In this document: one piece after another, positions 13,301 through 26,767 of the stretch
Layout: every line of letters begins with the position of its first letter
Numbering within the stretch: position 1 is the stretch's first letter
From: Plecoglossus altivelis
Lineage: Eukaryota > Chordata > Actinopteri > Osmeriformes > Plecoglossidae
DNA length: 64,000 bases
Direction of reading: 5' to 3'
NCBI GenBank assembly: GCA_036571765.1
Contig: BROE01000010.1
Location: forward strand, 11,646,034-11,710,033
The notes under the pieces: generated by a model
The model's input: only the letters and a program-made list of their open reading frames with translations
Told to the model about the DNA's origin: nothing
Database searches by the model: none
Made by a program: the position numbers and the translations under genes

Positions 13301-16300
13301 NNNNNNNNNNNNNNNNNNNNNNNNNNNNNNNNNNNNNNNNNNNNNNNNNNNNNNNNNNNNNNNNNNNNNNNNNNNNNNNNNNNNNNNNNNNNNNNNNNNN
13401 NNNNNNNNNNNNNNNNNNNNNNNNNNNNNNNNNNNNNNNNNNNNNNNNNNNNNNNNNNNNNNNNNNNNNNNNNNNNNNNNNNNNNNNNNNNNNNNNNNNN
13501 NNNNNNNNNNNNNNNNNNNNNNNNNNNNNNNNNNNNNNNNNNNNNNNNNNNNNNNNNNNNNNNNNNNNNNNNNNNNNNNNNNNNNNNNNNNNNNNNNNNN
13601 NNNNNNNNNNNNNNNNNNNNNNNNNNNNNNNNNNNNNNNNNNNNNNNNNNNNNNNNNNNNNNNNNNNNNNNNNNNNNNNNNNNNNNNNNNNNNNNNNNNN
13701 NNNNNNNNNNNNNNNNNNNNNNNNNNNNNNNNNNNNNNNNNNNNNNNNNNNNNNNNNNNNNNNNNNNNNNNNNNNNNNNNNNNNNNNNNNNNNNNNNNNN
13801 NNNNNNNNNNNNNNNNNNNNNNNNNNNNNNNNNNNNNNNNNNNNNNNNNNNNNNNNNNNNNNCCTTCTCTGTCTGCACCGAACGCTTCGCTAATGAAATG
13901 TGAGCGGGGAAGCGACGGGAAAGACGGCTCCTGTTCTCCTCCGCCCTAGATGGCCCCGTCCGTGTCCGTCAACCCCCCTCCCCCTTTACCTCCCCCCTCC
14001 TCCCGTTGCGTCCTACGCAGCGACCCTCCCCAAGCCCTCCTCTATTAATATCTCCTTGCCTGCAGAGTTCATGTTGAACAGGTCCAGTGAAGTGACACGC
14101 GCGGTAGCTCGCCTGTAATTGCTAATCAGTGGACAGTTTTATCCTCCCTCCCTCCTCTCTCTATCTCTCTCCCCCCCATATCTCCCTACCATGCCTCTTC
14201 CCCCCTCCCCTCTCTCTCACTCTCTCTCCCTCCCTTCCCCCCCTCTCTCTCTCCCTCCCTCCCTCCCTCTGTCATTTTTGTCTTCTCCTCTTGCCTAATG
14301 AATTTGGCTGAATTGCAGAGTGGGCGTCCTAAGCGGCCAGTCAGCTGCAGCTGATGTGCGTGGGAGAGCGACAGAGACGTGCTGGGGCCCTCTCTCTCTC
14401 TCTCTCTCTCTCTCTTCAGGAAGAAACCTCCCTTTTGTCACCCGCCTCCCCCCCAACGCTCATTTTTCTCTCCAAACGAGTTTGCTGTTTTTCCTTTCAG
14501 CTTGGGCTGTTCAAATTGGGTGTTTCCTTCCGGTGACTGGAGTCATTTGTAGCGCTCTCTGTCACATCATCCATGTCTATAGATTTAAAATGTGGTGAAA
14601 TAGTCCCCCGTCCCCCCCCAAATGATGGGATGTTACGATAATGACAAATCATGAACTAAGAGTGTTTTTTCGGTTGCCTTGTTTGAACTGTAGCTTCTTC
14701 AGAAGTGGCAGTATTGTGACCTCCTGTTCTCCTCCTCCTCCTCTTCCTGCTCCTCCTCCGCCTCCACAGGGCATGCTGTTGAAGAGGAGCGGCAAGTCCC
14801 TCAACAAGGAGTGGAAGAAAAAGTATGTCACGTTGTGCGACAACGGCCTGCTCACCTACCATCCCAGCCTGCATGTAAGTACTTCCTGGGACGCACACAC
14901 ACACACACACATCCTCAAACTGTCTGGACCTGCTAGCACAGCGTAGCAGTTGCGCTAGCTAGCAGTCGTAGAAGGAAATCCCAAGCTGTCGAGGTGTCCT
15001 TGTCAGAATCGGTTTTTATTCGCCATGCAAGATACACAAGCACAGAATTGACTGTGGCAGGGAAGTACTTGTCACCCCAGTACCTCCCTCTGACCTCCTC
15101 CTTACACCGCTGCATACCCTCACACACACCCCAAGTACGCTCATGCACAACTCCTCCCCCCCCCCCCCCGCCCCCCTTCACACGTGTAGAAGGCCAGTAG
15201 GGTCAGCATGGCCCAGCAGCTCTAGCTGGGGCTCCATACTCTCATGACCCCTGAACAGTGTCACCACTGCGTGTCTTGTCCCTGCTCCGGTCGCTCATCC
15301 ATCAGCCGCTGTGTTGGGTCCATTAGTGGGGATATTAAGGGGGGGAAACTGTGTGTGTGTCCACTCCAGCAAACACTTCCTGGAGGATTGCAGGCGAGGG
15401 GGACTGACGCACGCACACACACATACACACACACACACACACCCGCGCGTGTTCTCACACAGGAGAACGGGAGCAGCATTAATTAGGGCCCCGCTCGTCA
15501 TTTGTTTGCACACGGCTGACGGTGACGATGTGGAATATCACGGTGTAATGGCCTCCCCTAATTGCCCCGGCGCTGTGGCCTGTTGGCCCACACGGCTGCC
15601 ATGTCCCGTCCCCCTGCGCCCGCTTACGATCCTCTCCTCGCCTCCCCCCCCCTCTTCCCCTCAGTCCATCATCTATGTCTCTCGCCCGCTCACTCTCCGT
15701 CTCTCTCTCTCTCCCAATATGCAATCAGGCCTTATTGTTATTGTTAATTAAAATGGGGGCTCATTCTCTTAACGCACCGCTGTGGTGCCAGCCGCACAGC
15801 TGCAGACAGATGGAGGAATGAGGGAGGGAGGGAGGAAGGAAGGGAAGGAAGGGTGGAGGTATGAGGGGGATGGAAGGATGGACAGAGGGGTGGGTTGGAC
15901 GTAGTAAGGGGGGGGGGGCAACTGAGGCAAATCGATTCAGTCAGATCTGATTAGTCCAGGGGGGCCACCTACTACATGGGAGCTACAGGCTTTAGGGAGG
16001 GAAGGTGAGGGAGGGAGGGAGGGAGGGGGAGGGAGGGAGCGTGATGGAGTTTAGTCAACATGCTGCGGGTGTTAGAGTCACAGCCTGTCTGTTTGCTGTG
16101 ACGTAGCAGCAGGAGACAGGTGTTAGTTAGTGGTTCAACAAGAGGACTATCGCACGTCTTTTCTCAAGTCACATACACACACTCACACACGCACGCACAC
16201 ACACATACACACGCAGTAGACAGCAGGTTTTCCTAAACGCCATACATCTGCAGCTCAGGCAGTGTGTTTGCGCAGGCTAATAGAATGAAACTCAATCAGT

Positions 16301-16577
16301 GCTCCCTAATTGCTCGACTATGTGCAAAGAAATCACATTAATGCAGCTAATTAAGTGGATGGCAAGAGGTGTCGTGTAATTGGTGAAGAAAAGCTCTCAA
16401 CGAGTTCACAGAACACACGTGAGGCTGGTGCGAGATGTTTATCTGGAAAATGAGAACATATTTATTTGCCTGCGTTGAGTTTCCCCTGCTTTATAAACCA
16501 GGAAGTGATGCAGGTAGATGAATCTCTCCCTCCCTCCCTCCCTCCCTCCCTCCCTCCCTCCGCTCCCTGCTCGCACA

Positions 16578-16623
<46 letters not shown>

Positions 16624-18248
16624 TCCGTGTTTGAGGATGCAGAATGCTCCTTTTATCTATTGATTCATTTTTCAAAATGTCGCTCTGGTTTATGGATTCC
16701 CTTTTTGTTCACTATCAGCAGTATCGCACTCTCATTCTTCCTCTTTGCACACACACGCACGCAGTCTTGTCTCACAGACTCATGCTTGCAGCATTTCCCA
16801 GGCCTATTCTTGTAGCCTGCTACACACACCCCTTCACACACACCCCTCGCCACACACCCTTGCATGTGTATAAAGTGCTGTTTGCACACACACACACCTC
16901 ACAGCCCCTCACACATGCTGTTCTTGTGTCTTGTCTGGGACCCCAGCACATCATCTCCCTCTCCGGCGCGGCCGTTTATGATGTGGCAATGATGAAAGGT
17001 CCCCCATGCAAATGGAGACGCAATTACCTCGGTCAAGCTGTCGGCAGGCTGCGCGGGGGCCCCCCGAGGGCCGCGCCTCCGGGGCTCTCCGGTGGCTTGT
17101 TAAGCCGTGTTGAGAGGCACTTGGCTTTGAATTGGCCTTTCTGTCAGCTTGGCTGAGGGAGGGGGGTGGTCCAGGGGGCTGAGTCCTCTCTCTCAGCCTG
17201 CCGCCTCCTCCTCCAGCACACTCCTGGAACACCCCCCCCCCCCACACACACACACACACACACACACACATCACGCGCTTCCACACGCCCCCGCACGCCA
17301 TTACGGCGCTCTCGCACAGAGATAGACACAAAAAAATTAGCAAGCACATGCATTGAGGAGCCAGACCCCACACACACACACGTCAGGGTCTTTTGATCGG
17401 TAGGCCCAGTGGGTGTGTGAGCTTTGTTTCGGCACATGGGGCCAGGGTGCGATTGATCTTGGAGAGGGGCCCTGACCCCGGGGCCCGGTCAGGCGTCGGC
17501 GAGGGCTCTGCACTCGGGTCGCTGGGACGAGCGCGGCAGGGAACAGCCAGGAGACGGAGGAGTGTCTTTTTTTAACAAGGCCTCCTCACATCATTAGGTC
17601 CCCACTGATGGTGGCCGCCAGTATCAGAAAGCAAGCGTTCGGCTGGAGATGTGGACGCTACGCTGTGGTCTGGCTGCCGCGATGAATCGAGAAGGACATT
17701 TTGTCAGTTATACTGTGTGTCTATAAATATATAGACAGGTCCCTCTGCAACTACCTTCATTCAACCATCCTTTTTAGGAAATTATGATATTTTTATTTGT
17801 ATATTTTGGTGGCGGTTTTCTGTTTTATTTAAAAGGGACAGTTTAAGATAGATAGAAAAAGCATGAGGGAGAGAGAGGGAATGAGGGAGGGGGGAAGGGG
17901 GAGGGGCAGAGGGAGAAAGAGGGAGGGAGAGAGAGAGAGAGAGAGAGAGGACATGTAGCAAATGGCCCAGTCTGGAATTGAACCCATGCTGCTGTGGTAA
18001 GGCCTCTGCTCTGATGGTTCCCTCTCTACAGCTCTACCAGCAGGTAGCCTCTGCATATACTAGCTGAATATTCCTAATGCCCATGTACAACACACTCCCA
18101 TCTGAACCAGGGCTCATTATTCATTCTCCAACCCCTCATTCAACGTCTTATTCCTCTTCATTTGCACCCTGCCTTTAAAAGTGCTGTGTGTGTGTGTGTG
18201 TGCGTGTGCGTGTGCGTGTGCGTGTGCGTGTGCGTGTGCGTGTGCGTG

Positions 18249-18283
<35 letters not shown>

Positions 18284-19478
18284 TGTGTTCCAGGACTACA
18301 TGCAGAACGTGCATGGGAAGGAGATCGACCTGCTGAGGACCACAGTGAAGGTCCCTGGGAAGAGGCCCCCCAGGGCCGTGTCCACCTGTGCTGCCGTCCC
18401 CAGCCCCAAGACTAACGGCCTGGCCAAGGAGCTGAGCGGCCTGCAGCTGGGCCAGGCCCCTGGTGAGACACACACACACTCATGTGGACGGACACACACA
18501 CACTCATGTGGACGGACACACACACATTCATGTGGACGGACACACACACACTCATGTGGACGGACACACACACACACACACACACTCATGTGGACGGACA
18601 CACACACACACACACACACTTATGTGGACGGACACACACACACACACACACTCATGTGGACAGACACACACACTCATGTGGACGGACATGCACACACACA
18701 CACTCATGCGGACGGACAAACACACACACATTAATGTGGATGGACAAACACACACACAAACTAATGTGGACGGACAAACACACACACACACTAATGTGGA
18801 TGGACAAACACACACACACACACACTAATGTGGACAGACAAACACACACACACATGTGGACGGACACACACACTCACTCGTGTGGACGGACAGACACACA
18901 CACACACTTACATGGATAAACAGGTACTCATATGTATTGTCAGACACACACACTCACTCGTGTGGACGGACAGACACACACACACACTTACATGGATAAA
19001 CAGGTACTCATATGGGTAAACAGGTACTCATATGAACAGATACACACACAGATTCACACTTATACGTACTCACGCACACAGATACACTTGCAAACGTAGA
19101 CACACTCACATATCACATATACACAGGACTTACAGACATACACACTCAAATACACACTTAGAGACCTACACGCACACACACACACACACATAAATATCCT
19201 CATGTACACAAACACACACACTCACACACTATACACCTTTAACCAGACTTGTGAATTACCTAAATATGCCCTTCCTTCTACATTAATGTTGACAGTAGTT
19301 TTGTGTCACTCCATGGGACCACACGGCACCTTATCCAGAGGAGACAGTTTCTGTTCTGATCCAATTGCACCTTGTTTAAACATCTATAGTTCATAAAGCA
19401 CTGTAGAACAAAAGGCTGTCAAATATGGGCCTGGTGGGGAGGAAGTGTAAAAACAGCACACCCACTCTCACACACACA

Positions 19479-19511
<33 letters not shown>

Positions 19512-20356
19512 CACACACACACACACCACACACACACACACACACAATCACACATACACTCTCTCTCTCACACACACACAGACACAATCAAACACTCCCA
19601 CACCCACTCTCACACACACACACAGGCACAAACACACACACACACACAATCACACACACACAGGCACAATCACACACACACACCCACTCTCACACACACA
19701 CAGGCACAATCACACAAATACACACAGGCACAACCATGCACGTACGCAGGCACAAACACACACTCTCATACACACACCTTTATATACACACACACACACA
19801 GGCACAACCATGCACGTACGCAGGCACAAACACACACTCTCATACACACACCATTATACACACACACACACACACACACAGGCACAGCCAGGAAAGTACA
19901 CATTAGCACACTTCCACACTGCTCCAGGAGGACCAAACTAATAACATGAATATTCAGTGACCCATAATACATGTACTAATTATTGTCATGAATATTAATG
20001 CAATCAGAGTCCTCTATCCACTCAGGCAGCGCCAGAAATGAGCTGTAATGAGAGAGAGAGAGGAGGAGGAGGGGGGGTGAAGGAGAGGAGACAAGAAATG
20101 AATCATTTGGTTCTTAGCTCTGCTAACTCGAGGGTTTGATTTAAGCAGCTAGCTTGTAAAAGGTTCCAGTAATGATTGTGTCACATGTGTGTTTGTGTGT
20201 GTGTGCGCGCGTTCGCATGTGTGTGTGCGCGCGTGTGTCCGGCCTGTTTTCTAAACGTGGTGTTCCTCTTCCTGCTTTGGGGAGGAGCAGGCTGAGTGTG
20301 GAGGGGATCAGAGGCAGGGGCGCTCTGCTCTGGGCTAAAGAGCTCCCTCATCTGGC

Positions 20357-20393
<37 letters not shown>

Positions 20394-21674
20394 GCAGGGT
20401 AACACACAGCACAGTGATACATGACTGTAGTCTTCCTCTATGGTGTCTTCCCCTAGCTGAGATCCCTTGACTGCTTCCCAGGCTGGAACACGGAACCCTA
20501 AACATTTCTCTCTTCCTCTTTTCAACCTGTTTTGCTCTTCCTCACCTCTCCTCCCACCCCCTGCCTGCCCCTCTTCCCTCCCTCCCCTCCTCTCCACCTC
20601 CTCCCCCCCCTCCTCCCCCAGGTTCGGTGACCAGCAGCTCGTCAGCCTCCCAGATGGCGAGCGGCATCAGCCTGGTGTCCTTCAACAGCCGCGGTGACGG
20701 CATGCACCAGCGCTCCTACTCCGTGTCCAGCGCCGACCAGTGGAGCGAGGCCACCGTTATCGCTAACTCAGGCGTCAGCACCGGTATGCTAGCTCCTTCT
20801 GACCTCTAAAACCTCCACCCGATCAGTGTCAGGGACGCTAGCTAACTTAGCTCGGCCCAAAACTAGCTTGTCAGCTCTTGCTGCTTTAGCGTGTGCTAAC
20901 ACACTAGCAGAGGCGGGGTTATTGGGGGGAGGGGGGGGGGGGGGGGGGGGGATGGGTTTCTCTGGGCTGAGACACAAATGGCCTCTGGCCACCCAGAGTC
21001 TCTTTGCAGATTGACATGGCAGCCCAGATGGGTCCTGACGTGGAGCTGCGCGGTGGGGAGCCTGCTCCGGTACAGGCAGCCTCTGAGTGGAGCTCCGCGG
21101 GGGGGCCCTTGTCCTCTTCTAGGCCCTTCATCAGTCTCCTATTGATCTGCCTGCCACAGCCTTAATACTGCCTTAACTGTTTATCAAGCTTAATGGTCAC
21201 TGAGAGACCAGCAGTAGTAAGCCCACAATCGCTACTTGAAGATTTATTCAAGTGTGTGTGTGTGTGTGTATGTGTGTGTGCGTCTGCGTGTGTGTGCGTG
21301 TGCGGGCGCACGCGTGCGTGTTAATGAGGCTCCAAAAAAATCACTTGTCACATGTCGGAACCAAAACATTTGAATGGCTTGATAATAATTGGAAAAACAA
21401 AGTGCTCAGTAGTTATCAAGTTTGTTGGTGTCGGTGAAATGAACATTCTCGCTGCTGAACAGAGAAGCCTCTGGATTCAGGAAATGTTTCCACACAAACA
21501 CACGCTCGCACGCACGCTTGAACGCTACAGTGCCTCGCTGAGACTGACAGCTGTCAGATCCCGTTGGAGTCGCCACGGTGATTAGAGAGACAAGCCCTGT
21601 GGCGGCGTGCAGAAATAACGTTTAAACTTGTGAAATACTTAAACGTGGTCCTGAAGGCTGTTGCAGCCTGCTGT

Positions 21675-21715
<41 letters not shown>

Positions 21716-24040
21716 CTGAGGCCTCGGCTACTGGGGGTGTCTGTTTATGCTGTTCTCAGCTACTCATTAGTTTTGATGCACTCAACTCGCACAGAGTATC
21801 ACGTTAATGACCATGGTATTTATACTACAGTCACCCCTTGACTCTGAATGAAGATGGATTTCAGAGAGATTTGATATCAAGTTGTCGTTAGGAGAAGTGT
21901 CTTTTTTGTTTTGTTTTGTTTGCATGGGGGTGCAAACGATGTATGTGTGTGTATAAACAGTGTGTGTGTGTGTGTGTGTGTATAAACAGTGTGTGTGTGT
22001 GTGTGTGTGTGCGTGTAGTCATGCCTCCCGGAGGCGTTAAGCGTTGCGTCTCTCGTCTGAGAGCATCACCGCCGCGTCTCTCCGCCCCCTCCGCCGTAAC
22101 CTTTTCCGCCGAGCGCCTTAACGAGCTTCTCCAGCCGCCTGCGTGACTCGCCACTCTCCCGGCTGACGGCTCGTCACCTCCCGCCCCGGGAAAAACGACT
22201 GTCATGATCCAGACACACACACTCACACTCAGGGAGGGATAGTAGGTCTGGTAGGGTCCTCGTGGACGCTAGTAATTAGCCTGGCTAAGTCTTCCTTCAG
22301 TGTGGCCGTGCAGCCTGGCGGTGCCGGCTGTGTGGAGGCGTTTGGGTGCGCTTGTTACGGAGGGGAGCGCAGGTGTGGGGGCCCAGGCTGAGGTGCTGCC
22401 CTGTGCCACCTAGTGGTGTCCATCACAGGAGGAGTTTGTGGAAGGCTGATATGATGCACTCCTAGTCCTAGAGTTCGGTGTCTCGGGCTACTGTAATATA
22501 ATGAGCTGTAATGTAAGCGGTAATATAATGACTATAATGAGGCCTGTTAGGGAAGAAACCAAAGCGCACACACTTACACACACACAGACACACACAGACA
22601 CACACAGACACACACACACACCCCGCGGCTCTGCTTTACTGAGCCCAGTGGCTAGAGTGGCCCATGTTTTTATGTGTCCACAGGCTTTAAATTAGACGAC
22701 TACGACTATGAAGGCCCCCTTCAGCTACTCTTCCCAAACATTGCCCTGGGCACGCGCACGCATACACACAGACACACAGACACACAGACACACAAATATA
22801 TAACGCATTTAGCCTTGTCTCTCTCCCCCCCCTCGCCTGTCTAGCTTGCCTGTTCCTTATAATTCTTGAAGAATGAGAGCAGTGGGAGGAATGAGTGTGT
22901 CGCTTTAATTAGGGAGGGGAGGGGGGGGCTCTTGTTGCTTGGTACCCCAGGGCAGTTAGACGTCAGCAGCAATGTAGTGAAGGGGGGTGGGGGTGGGGGG
23001 GAGCCAGCGTTGCCTGTCTTCCAGGGTCGGGGGGGCTGCAGGGGCCAGTAGCCTTGCTGGTTCAAGGGCCCCTGTCGCCACGGACGCGCTGACTAACGCT
23101 CCTATGCCCCCCCCCCAGGGATGCCCCCCCCCATTCGTTCTTTAATTCTCATCTCCTGCTTGTCCGTCTTCACCCCAGGAAGAGACTCTCGAGCATTCTA
23201 GCCTTCCCCCCCCCCTCCCCCCCATCATCTTCTGTCTCCATGTTTTACTGTCCTCAGTTCATGTTTCGCAAGTTTGCCTGTCGACTTCAATCCCATTGCC
23301 GGTTGCTGTACACAGCCAGCTGCAGCAAAACACCTGCTCAAGAACATCAGAGGATCCCATCTTCCGATGTGTTTCTTGGAAATAGGCGGTCCAAAGCAGT
23401 CGCTCCCAGTCTCTTTCTGTTGTTGTGTGGAAAGAGACACCCAAACAAGAAGCTTTGTGTGTGTGTATGTGTGTGTGCTCTCCGTGAAAGACCTCTTTGT
23501 GGCGTGATGCCGGGCGGGGGCGGCGTCTGTGGTTGGCCCACACCGTGGAATGCACATGCCTAGGGCTGCCCATCTCCCCTTGAGCGGCGCGCCCACGGAA
23601 GGGTCGCTCGCCGTTTTGCCGGGCGATGCACCGCGCGTTCGGTCGTGGCGTCGAGGTTTGGAGCGATCGGCGACCCCTCTTTGGGGTCGGAGGAGGGCTT
23701 GAGATCCTGAAACAGGATTGACAGGGGAACAATGGAGTGGCCAGAGGAGACTTCATGAAGAGGAAAGGAACAGAGGGGGGGGTGAAGGGTGTGATGTACA
23801 GAGCCCAGAGAGCGAGTGATGGGGGTCCGGGGGTGAGGGAGGCTGGGAGGGGGGGGGGAGGGAAAGGAGAGAGGCTTGCAGATGGGGCAGCCGTTAATCC
23901 CCAGTGGTTAATTGTGCGCTCCGGGATGGCATCTTGTCAGCAGAGATAAGTTGTCACGTTTTCCACTTGAGCTGAGACTAAACGATTGTAAAATAAGTTA
24001 TGGCTGTCCTTGGGGCTGTCTGGCGTTTGGGGTGGTAGTA

Positions 24041-24073
<33 letters not shown>

Positions 24074-26727
24074 TGTGTGCGTGCGTGTGTGCATGTGTGT
24101 GTCGGAACGCTCCCTGCCAGCTCCCCACACCCCTACGCGTGTCCACATCCCTCGCTCCGCTCCGGGTGATATTGATGGGAGCTGAATGTTATTTTATTCC
24201 GCCGCTAGTCACAGCTGTCAGCGGCGAGCATGAAAAGTGAAGCCGGTGCAGTCGCTCACACTGCCTTCGCCCGCCTCGCCAGCCAGCCTGCTAGAAATGC
24301 CAGAATCCTCCACCACACCACCTCCACCCCCCCCCCACCACCACCACCACCACCCTTCCTCTTTTGGCTCCATGTCTTCACTGTCCCCATGCCTGGCCCC
24401 CCTGCTATACACTGTCCCCTCTCCCTATATACACCATGAGACTGGGAGCTTGTAGACAGGGTCTCCCTACATACACCATGATACTGGGAGCTTGTAGACA
24501 GGGTCTCCCTATATACACCATGAGACTGGGAGCTTATAGACTGTCTCTCCCTGTATACACCATGATACTGGGAGCTTGTAGACTCTCTCCCTCCATACAC
24601 CATGAGACTGGGAGCTTATATACTCTCTCCCTACATACACCATGAGACTGGGAGCTTGTAGACAGGGTCTCCCTACATACACCATGAGACTGGGAGCTTG
24701 TAGACTCTCTCCCTACATACACCATGAGACTGGGAGCTTATAGACTGTCTCTCCCTACATACACCATGAGACTGGGAGCTTATAGACTGTCTCTCCCTAC
24801 ATACACCATGAGACTGGGAGCTTATATACTCTCTCCCTAGATACACCATGAGACTGGGAGCTTATAGACTGTCTCTCCCTACATACACCATGAGACTGGG
24901 AGCTTATATACTCTCTCCCTACATACACCATGATACTGGGAGATTATATACTGTCTCTTCTTCCTGTTCTTCCCCAGAGAAGGAGTTGTTAAGTATATTC
25001 TGGATGTTAGCTATGATAGACCATTCATGGTTATTCTATGCGTTCAGAGTTTGGATACCTTGTACAGCACTGTATGTTTAAAATGGGGGGAAAATGACAT
25101 GCTTGTTAAGGGTGGTTTTGATGGTTGCTCTGTCTCTCCCTCTCTTTCCCCTTCCCTCCATTTCCCTCTGTTCCTGCCTCCCTCCCTCCTTCTTTATCTC
25201 TTTCTCCTTCCTTCTCTCTCTTCTGCTTTACTCTCTCTTTCCTTCTGTCTCTCTCTCCTTCCTATCTTTCTTTACCTCTCTTTCCCCCCTCTCTCCCTCT
25301 CCTTCCTTCCGTCCTCCCTCCCTCCCCACCTCCCTCCCCCCTCCCCGCCTCCCTCCCTATCTCTCACCCTCTCTCCTCCCTCCCTTCCCCCTCCCTTCCT
25401 CCCTCTCTCTCCTGGTCTCAGACACAGGTCTGGGGGACTCAGTGTGCTCCAGCCCCAGCATCTCCAGCACCACCAGCCCCAAGATGGACCCGCCCCCGTC
25501 GCCGCACGCCAACCGCAAGAAGCACCGCAGGAAGAAGAGCACCAGCAACTTCAAAGCCGACGGCCTCTCTGGTACTGCGGAAGGTAACGCCATCCTCCCC
25601 TCCCTCCCGCCAACGTTTCCTGGGCCCGGTCCGTCCAATAATACACCCCCCCCAACACACACACACACAGACTGAATTGTTGCACTTGCTCATAGATCTT
25701 AAATCGGTGGGTCTTCAACCCTGGTTCCTCTGTCCTGCACGTTCTGGAAGCTTCCCTGCTCCAACACACCTGATGCAAATGAGTGCGTTGTTATTAAGCT
25801 CTGCTGACCATTAGCATCAGGTGCGTTGGAGCAGGGAAACATCTAGAACAAGACCCACGACCTTCCGCAGGATACTTCTGATATTTACATTTATTATGAC
25901 AAATGATCATTTGACATATGATTCATCAGAAGTTTAATACACGCACTCATCTTAATATTTGGGAACAAAATAATGTCCATGGCAGACGAGGTGAACAGAA
26001 CACCTGTCAGCCCATGTAAACACAGTTGAATATGGAGCGGGTTTGGGAAACGCTGTCACCCCACCCCACTCCCCCGAGCCCCTGACCGTGAGACGAAAGG
26101 GCTCATCATCATCCGTTCATTACCTCATCCCTTCATCCCCTAACGTTCTCCGTCTGTCCGTCTGTCTGTGGAGCGGGTGTGTCCGGCTGTGTTGTGGAGG
26201 AACGTGGCGCTCTGAAACACGCTTTACCGCCAAGTGTCTGCCTTCCCACATCCGCTGGCCTCTGGTGCTGTGCTGGTGCGATGCTGTGTTGGTGCTGTGC
26301 TGAGGGGGCAGAGGAGCAGATGTGCTCTGGCAGCAGATGTGTAATGTGCACCCTTCCATCAGAGGATCAAGTGGCTGCTTCGCGTGACGGATCTCCCCCC
26401 AGATCTGTCTCCCTGTCTCCCCCTCTCCTCCCCCTCTCCTCCCCCGGCCCTGGGACCAAGGGGCCCACTTGGCCCCCTGGAAAGGGCTTTGTTTGCCTGT
26501 TTGGTTATCACATAAGTGCTGTTTGCACATCTCTATGTTATCAGGCATTTCTATGGTGCTGTGGTGCACGTTTGTATGAGGACAAAAAAGACGTAGTGGG
26601 GAGAAAAAAAACCATGTTTGTGTGCTGGTACTTATTGCAGAGAAAAGTGATGTATGCCTTTAATGATTATAGTAGGCTTGAAGAAACAGTGGGCGCTGTT
26701 AACTCATCACCGACGACCACCACCACA

Positions 26728-26767
<40 letters not shown>

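Larger units (their letters stand above)
5569..14769 (+). other. agap1: agap1 intron 4 (9.2 kb) with assembly gap
   Basis: This intron lies inside the PH domain coding region. It holds G/A-rich and C-rich runs (5600-6400), two minisatellites (8065-8420 and 9917-10191), a compact hairpin (10211-10248), complex TAAT-rich islands (6425-6545 and 10535-11010), C-runs near 8431 and 12970, and a gap. No conserved exon was seen, and the flanking exons are adjacent in human AGAP1. Confidence 0.85.
14875..18293 (+). other. agap1: agap1 intron 5
   Basis: A 3.4-kb intron with CA, CCCT and CT repeats (16522-16619), a possible degraded interspersed repeat at 14990-15060, and complex islands at 15470-15580, 16265-16385 and 16940-17060. 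It ends in a GT/GTGTGC/GTGC array that replaces most of the pyrimidine tract. Confidence 0.85.
18463..20621 (+). other. agap1: agap1 intron 6, dominated by CA arrays
   Basis: Nearly half of this intron is CA-rich tandem sequence (18466-19215 and 19465-19885). The rest is short complex sequence, with a CA run at 20360-20390 and a C/T tract before the acceptor. Confidence 0.85.
20784..25421 (+). other. agap1: agap1 intron 7
   Basis: A 4.6-kb intron with poly-G (20925-20951), many CA/GT runs, a roughly 42-bp minisatellite (24412-24957) and a 285-nt C/T tract reaching the cassette exon acceptor. No exon was recognised. Confidence 0.85.

Noticed and set aside
13162..13878. A minus-strand frame of 238 codons
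   Set aside because: It consists almost wholly of unknown bases in the assembly gap.
18466..18935. CRISPR-like spaced repeats
   Set aside because: Spacers are CA runs and the host is a vertebrate; this is a minisatellite.
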